From Haplomitrium mnioides (Eukaryota; Marchantiophyta; Haplomitriopsida; Calobryales): 20,290 nucleotides of DNA. Within the stretch, counting starts at the first letter, position 1. Every line of letters starts with the position of its first letter. This document shows, one piece after another, positions 18,361 to 20,290 of this stretch. Made by a program: the position numbers and the translations under genes. The DNA is taken from assembly GCA_049999725.1 (NCBI GenBank), contig JBNGIS010037947.1, positions 24,990 to 45,279 of the forward strand, read 5' to 3'. The notes under the pieces are model-generated. The model worked only from the letters and a program-made list of their open reading frames with translations, did no database searches and was not told the origin of the DNA.

Positions 18361-18840
18361 ATGGAGCGAAGAAACCCAAGTGGCGTTTGATACATTGAAA
18401 GAGCGACTATCAGAGTATCCAGTACTCAGAAGGCCTGATTTCAACCAGGTTTTCATTCTACACACAGATTGGAGTGCACTAGGTATTGGTGCAGTGCTTG
18501 GGCAACCTGATGGAGAGGGGCACGAATATGTTATTGCCTATGCTTCCAAGAGTAACAATAAGGCAGAGAGTAACTACTCCTCCTATGAAGGTGAGTGTTT
18601 GGCTGTCGTTTGGGCTGTAATACATTTCAGGCCTTACCTATATGGCACCAAGTTTCTGCTCTACACTAATCACCAGCCTCTGAAATGGCTCATGACCAAT
18701 GACAAGCTTACAGGAAAATTGGCTCGTTGGGCACTCATACTACAAGAGTATGAGTTTGAGGTGATTCACAGAGCTGGTGTTACACACCAAAATGCTGACA
18801 CTATGTCTCGCAGTCCTTTGACTACCTCTGCAGATCTTTC
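18361..18840 (+). CDS. RNase H domain of the DNMT element
   Basis: Within the open frame 17954-19483: FILHTDWSALGIGAVLGQPD (first Asp), EYVIAYASKSNNKAESNYSS, YEGECLAVVWAVIHFRPYLY (Glu), LLYTNHQPLKWLMTND and GVTHQNADTMSR (last Asp). The usual TDHQPL motif reads TNHQPL here: codon AAT at 18668-18670 replaces the catalytic Asp, a single G-to-A change from GAT, so this copy's RNase H is probably inactive even though the frame is open. It is part of the pol polyprotein. Confidence 0.9.
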
Positions 18841-20035
18841 AGATGCCCGTCAAGATTTTGACCAGGTCATGACATTGCAACCAGCAACAGTAACTGGTTA
18901 TTTGGCCCTGCTTTGTTGCACTGTGGAAGATCAACCTATTGTGGATATTTGGGAGGACCAGGATACAGTACACTTTCTTCAGCATGGTCAGTACCCTCCA
19001 GGGGTGAGTGCAGCTCAGAGAGACCGTATCCAACAAAGATCCAAGCGTTATTTGTGGAAGGGAGATCATTTAGTTCGCTGTTTGCCCCAAGGAGAGAGGG
19101 TAGTGCCCCTTGTAGCTGAGAGAGCTGGTCTGGTCAAGAAGATACAGGCTGAGCTTGGGCACTTTGGAATCAAGCGTACATATAGCTTGATTGCTTCTCA
19201 CTATCATTGGAGAGGTATGTATGCTCAGATTCGTGATGTGATTGCCAGATGTGAACAATGTGATAGGGTGCGCACTTCCTTCTCATCTAGGCAAGCTACT
19301 CTTCATCCACTGCCTATCAGAGGCTTGTTTTACCGTTGGTCTTGTGACCTGGCTGGAGAGCTACCTCTTACATCAAGGGGTAATCTCTATATAATGATCA
19401 TGATTGAGCCCTTTTCAAAATGGATTGAATTAGTTGCCTTGCCGGATAAGAGCTCACATAGCACTAGCCAAGCTTTCTTGTAGCAGGTGCTTAGCAGATT
19501 CGGGGCTTGTGCAGAATGTCTTACTGATCAGGGTTCAGAATTCATAGGAGAGTTTCAAGAGCTCTTGGATCAAGCACTCATTGATCATCGCAGAACTTCA
19601 AGGGATCATCCTCAAGCAGATGGCCTAGCAGAACGGATGGTGCAAACTTGCAAGCGGGGATTGCGAAAGATCTGTCTGACCAAGAACAAGGAAGACTGGG
19701 ACTTGGCACTACCTTACATTGCCATGGGGTACAGAATGTCTAAGCATGCCTCATTGCTTAATTTCTCACCCTATTTCCTCTTGTTTGGTCGACATCCGAT
19801 TCCTCCATCTGCTATTGCTTCTCAGATTCTGCCAGTGGTGGATCTGGACTCAGCTACAACCTGGTCCATTGTTATATCAGAGAGGGCTGCTCTCTTCAAA
19901 AGAGTCATGCCCATGGCTATGGAGAATCTGTGTATTGCACAACACAGGGATACTTTGCGATATGCACACACTCGAGGCGGCAGCTTCAAGCCCAAGGTGA
20001 GAAAGTTCGAGGTTGGTGACTTTGTCTATCTCTAG
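18841..20035 (+). pseudogene. integrase of the DNMT element, two in-frame TAGs
   Basis: A spacer is followed by the HHCC zinc-binding domain, LGHFGIKRTYSLIASHYHW ... CEQCDRVR (His at 19160 and 19199 or 19205, Cys at 19250 and 19259). The catalytic core has Asp in RWSCDLAGELP (19346-19348), Asp in CLTDQGSEF (19526-19528) and Glu in DGLAERMVQ (19631-19633), giving 34 residues between the second Asp and Glu. It continues through DWDLALPYIAMGYRMSKHAS and FLLFGRHPIPPSA to KVRKFEVGDFVYL. TAG at 19481-19483 lies between the first two catalytic residues, and TAG at 20033-20035 ends the GDFVYL block; reading continues in the same frame after both, and Gln (CAG) would be one base away. Integrase joins the cDNA to host DNA. 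Confidence 0.92.
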
Positions 20036-20239
20036 CGGCAACCCAATGACACCTTGGATACATATGCCAGTCGTATCATTCTGCGAGTGAAGTCTCTCAA
20101 CCCATCAGGAGTTCTGGAGTTGCAAGGGGCAGATGGCCGTACAATCAAGGATCATTCTAAGAATTGTGCTCCTTGTCATTTGCCTAACCTGGATCCAACC
20201 ATTGTTACTTCAAATTGGATTCCACCAGTTGATTACCCT
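20036..20239 (+). pseudogene. integrase C-terminal region of the DNMT element
   Basis: Same frame as the integrase core, after the TAG at 20033. It reads RQPNDTLDTYASRIILRVKS, then SGVLELQGADGRTIKDHSKN and CAPCHLPNLDP. The GDFVYL-x-R ... VLELQGADG pattern matches the SH3-like GPF/Y-type C-terminal domain of Ty3 integrases, where a chromodomain follows in chromoviruses. Here it leads directly to a PHD finger. Confidence 0.7.
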
Positions 20240-20290
20240 TGTAAAGTGTGTCACAGAATTGATGATGCTGATCAGATGCTGCTATGTGAC
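20240..20290 (+). CDS. PHD finger, partial (cut by window end)
   Basis: The last 17 codons read CKVCHRIDDADQMLLCD, with Cys at 20240-20242, 20249-20251 and 20285-20287. The spacing C-x2-C-x11-C and the DD-A-D-x-MLLCD signature are typical of a PHD zinc finger (C4HC3); the remaining ligands lie beyond the window. PHD fingers read the histone H3 tail (methylated or unmodified Lys4) in the nucleus. It is in frame with integrase and about 70 residues after the SH3-like region starts, so it probably forms the integrase tail. Confidence 0.82.

Larger units (their letters stand above)
15984..20290 (+). mobile_element. Ty3/Gypsy retrotransposon encoding DNMT-RT-RH-IN-PHD, 5' truncated
   Basis: A single polyprotein can be followed from 15984 to the window end: cytosine methyltransferase (frame of 15990), then a +1 shift at a G8 run (17251-17258), a linker and RT (frame of 17242), a further +1 shift at 18014-18016, then RT finger/palm, RNase H, integrase and a PHD finger (frame of 17954). 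RT-RNase H-integrase order identifies Ty3/Gypsy. Stops within it are only three, all TAG (16923, 19481, 20033). No gag, protease, LTR or PBS is present in this window; the left end abuts another Gypsy integrase and the right end is cut by the window. It is clearly less decayed than the other elements here. Confidence 0.9.

Noticed and set aside
16923-20035. Recoded TAG (alternative genetic code or programmed readthrough)
   Set aside because: TAGs are scattered at different domain positions in several unrelated elements, along with TAA, TGA and frameshifts. Decay by C-to-T change is simpler.

Overview
This window is a pile-up of decayed LTR retrotransposons from a streptophyte plant with a large, repeat-rich genome. 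A Ty1/Copia element with an initiator-Met-tRNA-type primer site, several Ty3/Gypsy lineages, low GC and many C-to-T-like stop codons all suggest silenced plant DNA. The host could be a fern, lycophyte, bryophyte or gymnosperm; the sequence does not decide this. No intact host gene, tRNA, rRNA or CRISPR array was recognised.

Layout. 1-2053: mostly unassigned sequence, with a 30-bp minisatellite (205-336) and a broken ORF with weak transposase-like character (1231-1656). 2054-7064: a minus-strand Copia element with a 3' LTR, polypurine tract, RNase H, RT, integrase, gag, leader and PBS, but only 78 bp of its 5' LTR. 7065-8098: a degenerate minus-strand Gypsy gag remnant. 8104-9160: a plus-strand Gypsy RNase H-integrase fragment. 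9161-11130: non-coding, possibly holding the LTR and leader of the next element. 11131-about 15980: a plus-strand Gypsy element (gag, protease, RT, RNase H, start of integrase) of an unusual lineage with FLDD in RT and DHG in the protease; from memory it resembles basidiomycete elements.

The main discovery is at 15984-20290. It is the best preserved element in the window: a plus-strand Ty3/Gypsy polyprotein in which a complete-looking cytosine-5 DNA methyltransferase domain precedes reverse transcriptase. The order is DNMT - linker - RT - RNase H - integrase - PHD finger, and the window ends inside the PHD finger. The methyltransferase shows motifs I, IV (as ECQG rather than PCQ), VI (EN), VIII (AHRLRNFW, DNMT3-like) and X. 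The reading frame is coherent apart from three in-frame TAG codons, one +1 shift at a run of eight G and one at the RT active site. An element that carries its own DNA methyltransferase and a histone-reader-type finger could mark its own copies and choose its chromatin target. That role is inference. Methyltransferase-bearing retrotransposons have been reported, as I recall, in dinoflagellates and the charophyte Klebsormidium (de Mendoza et al. 2018), so the present case would extend or parallel that.

Decay is heavier in the other elements. Stops are disproportionately TAG, several at positions where Gln is expected, which fits deamination of methylated CAG (CHG) sites.
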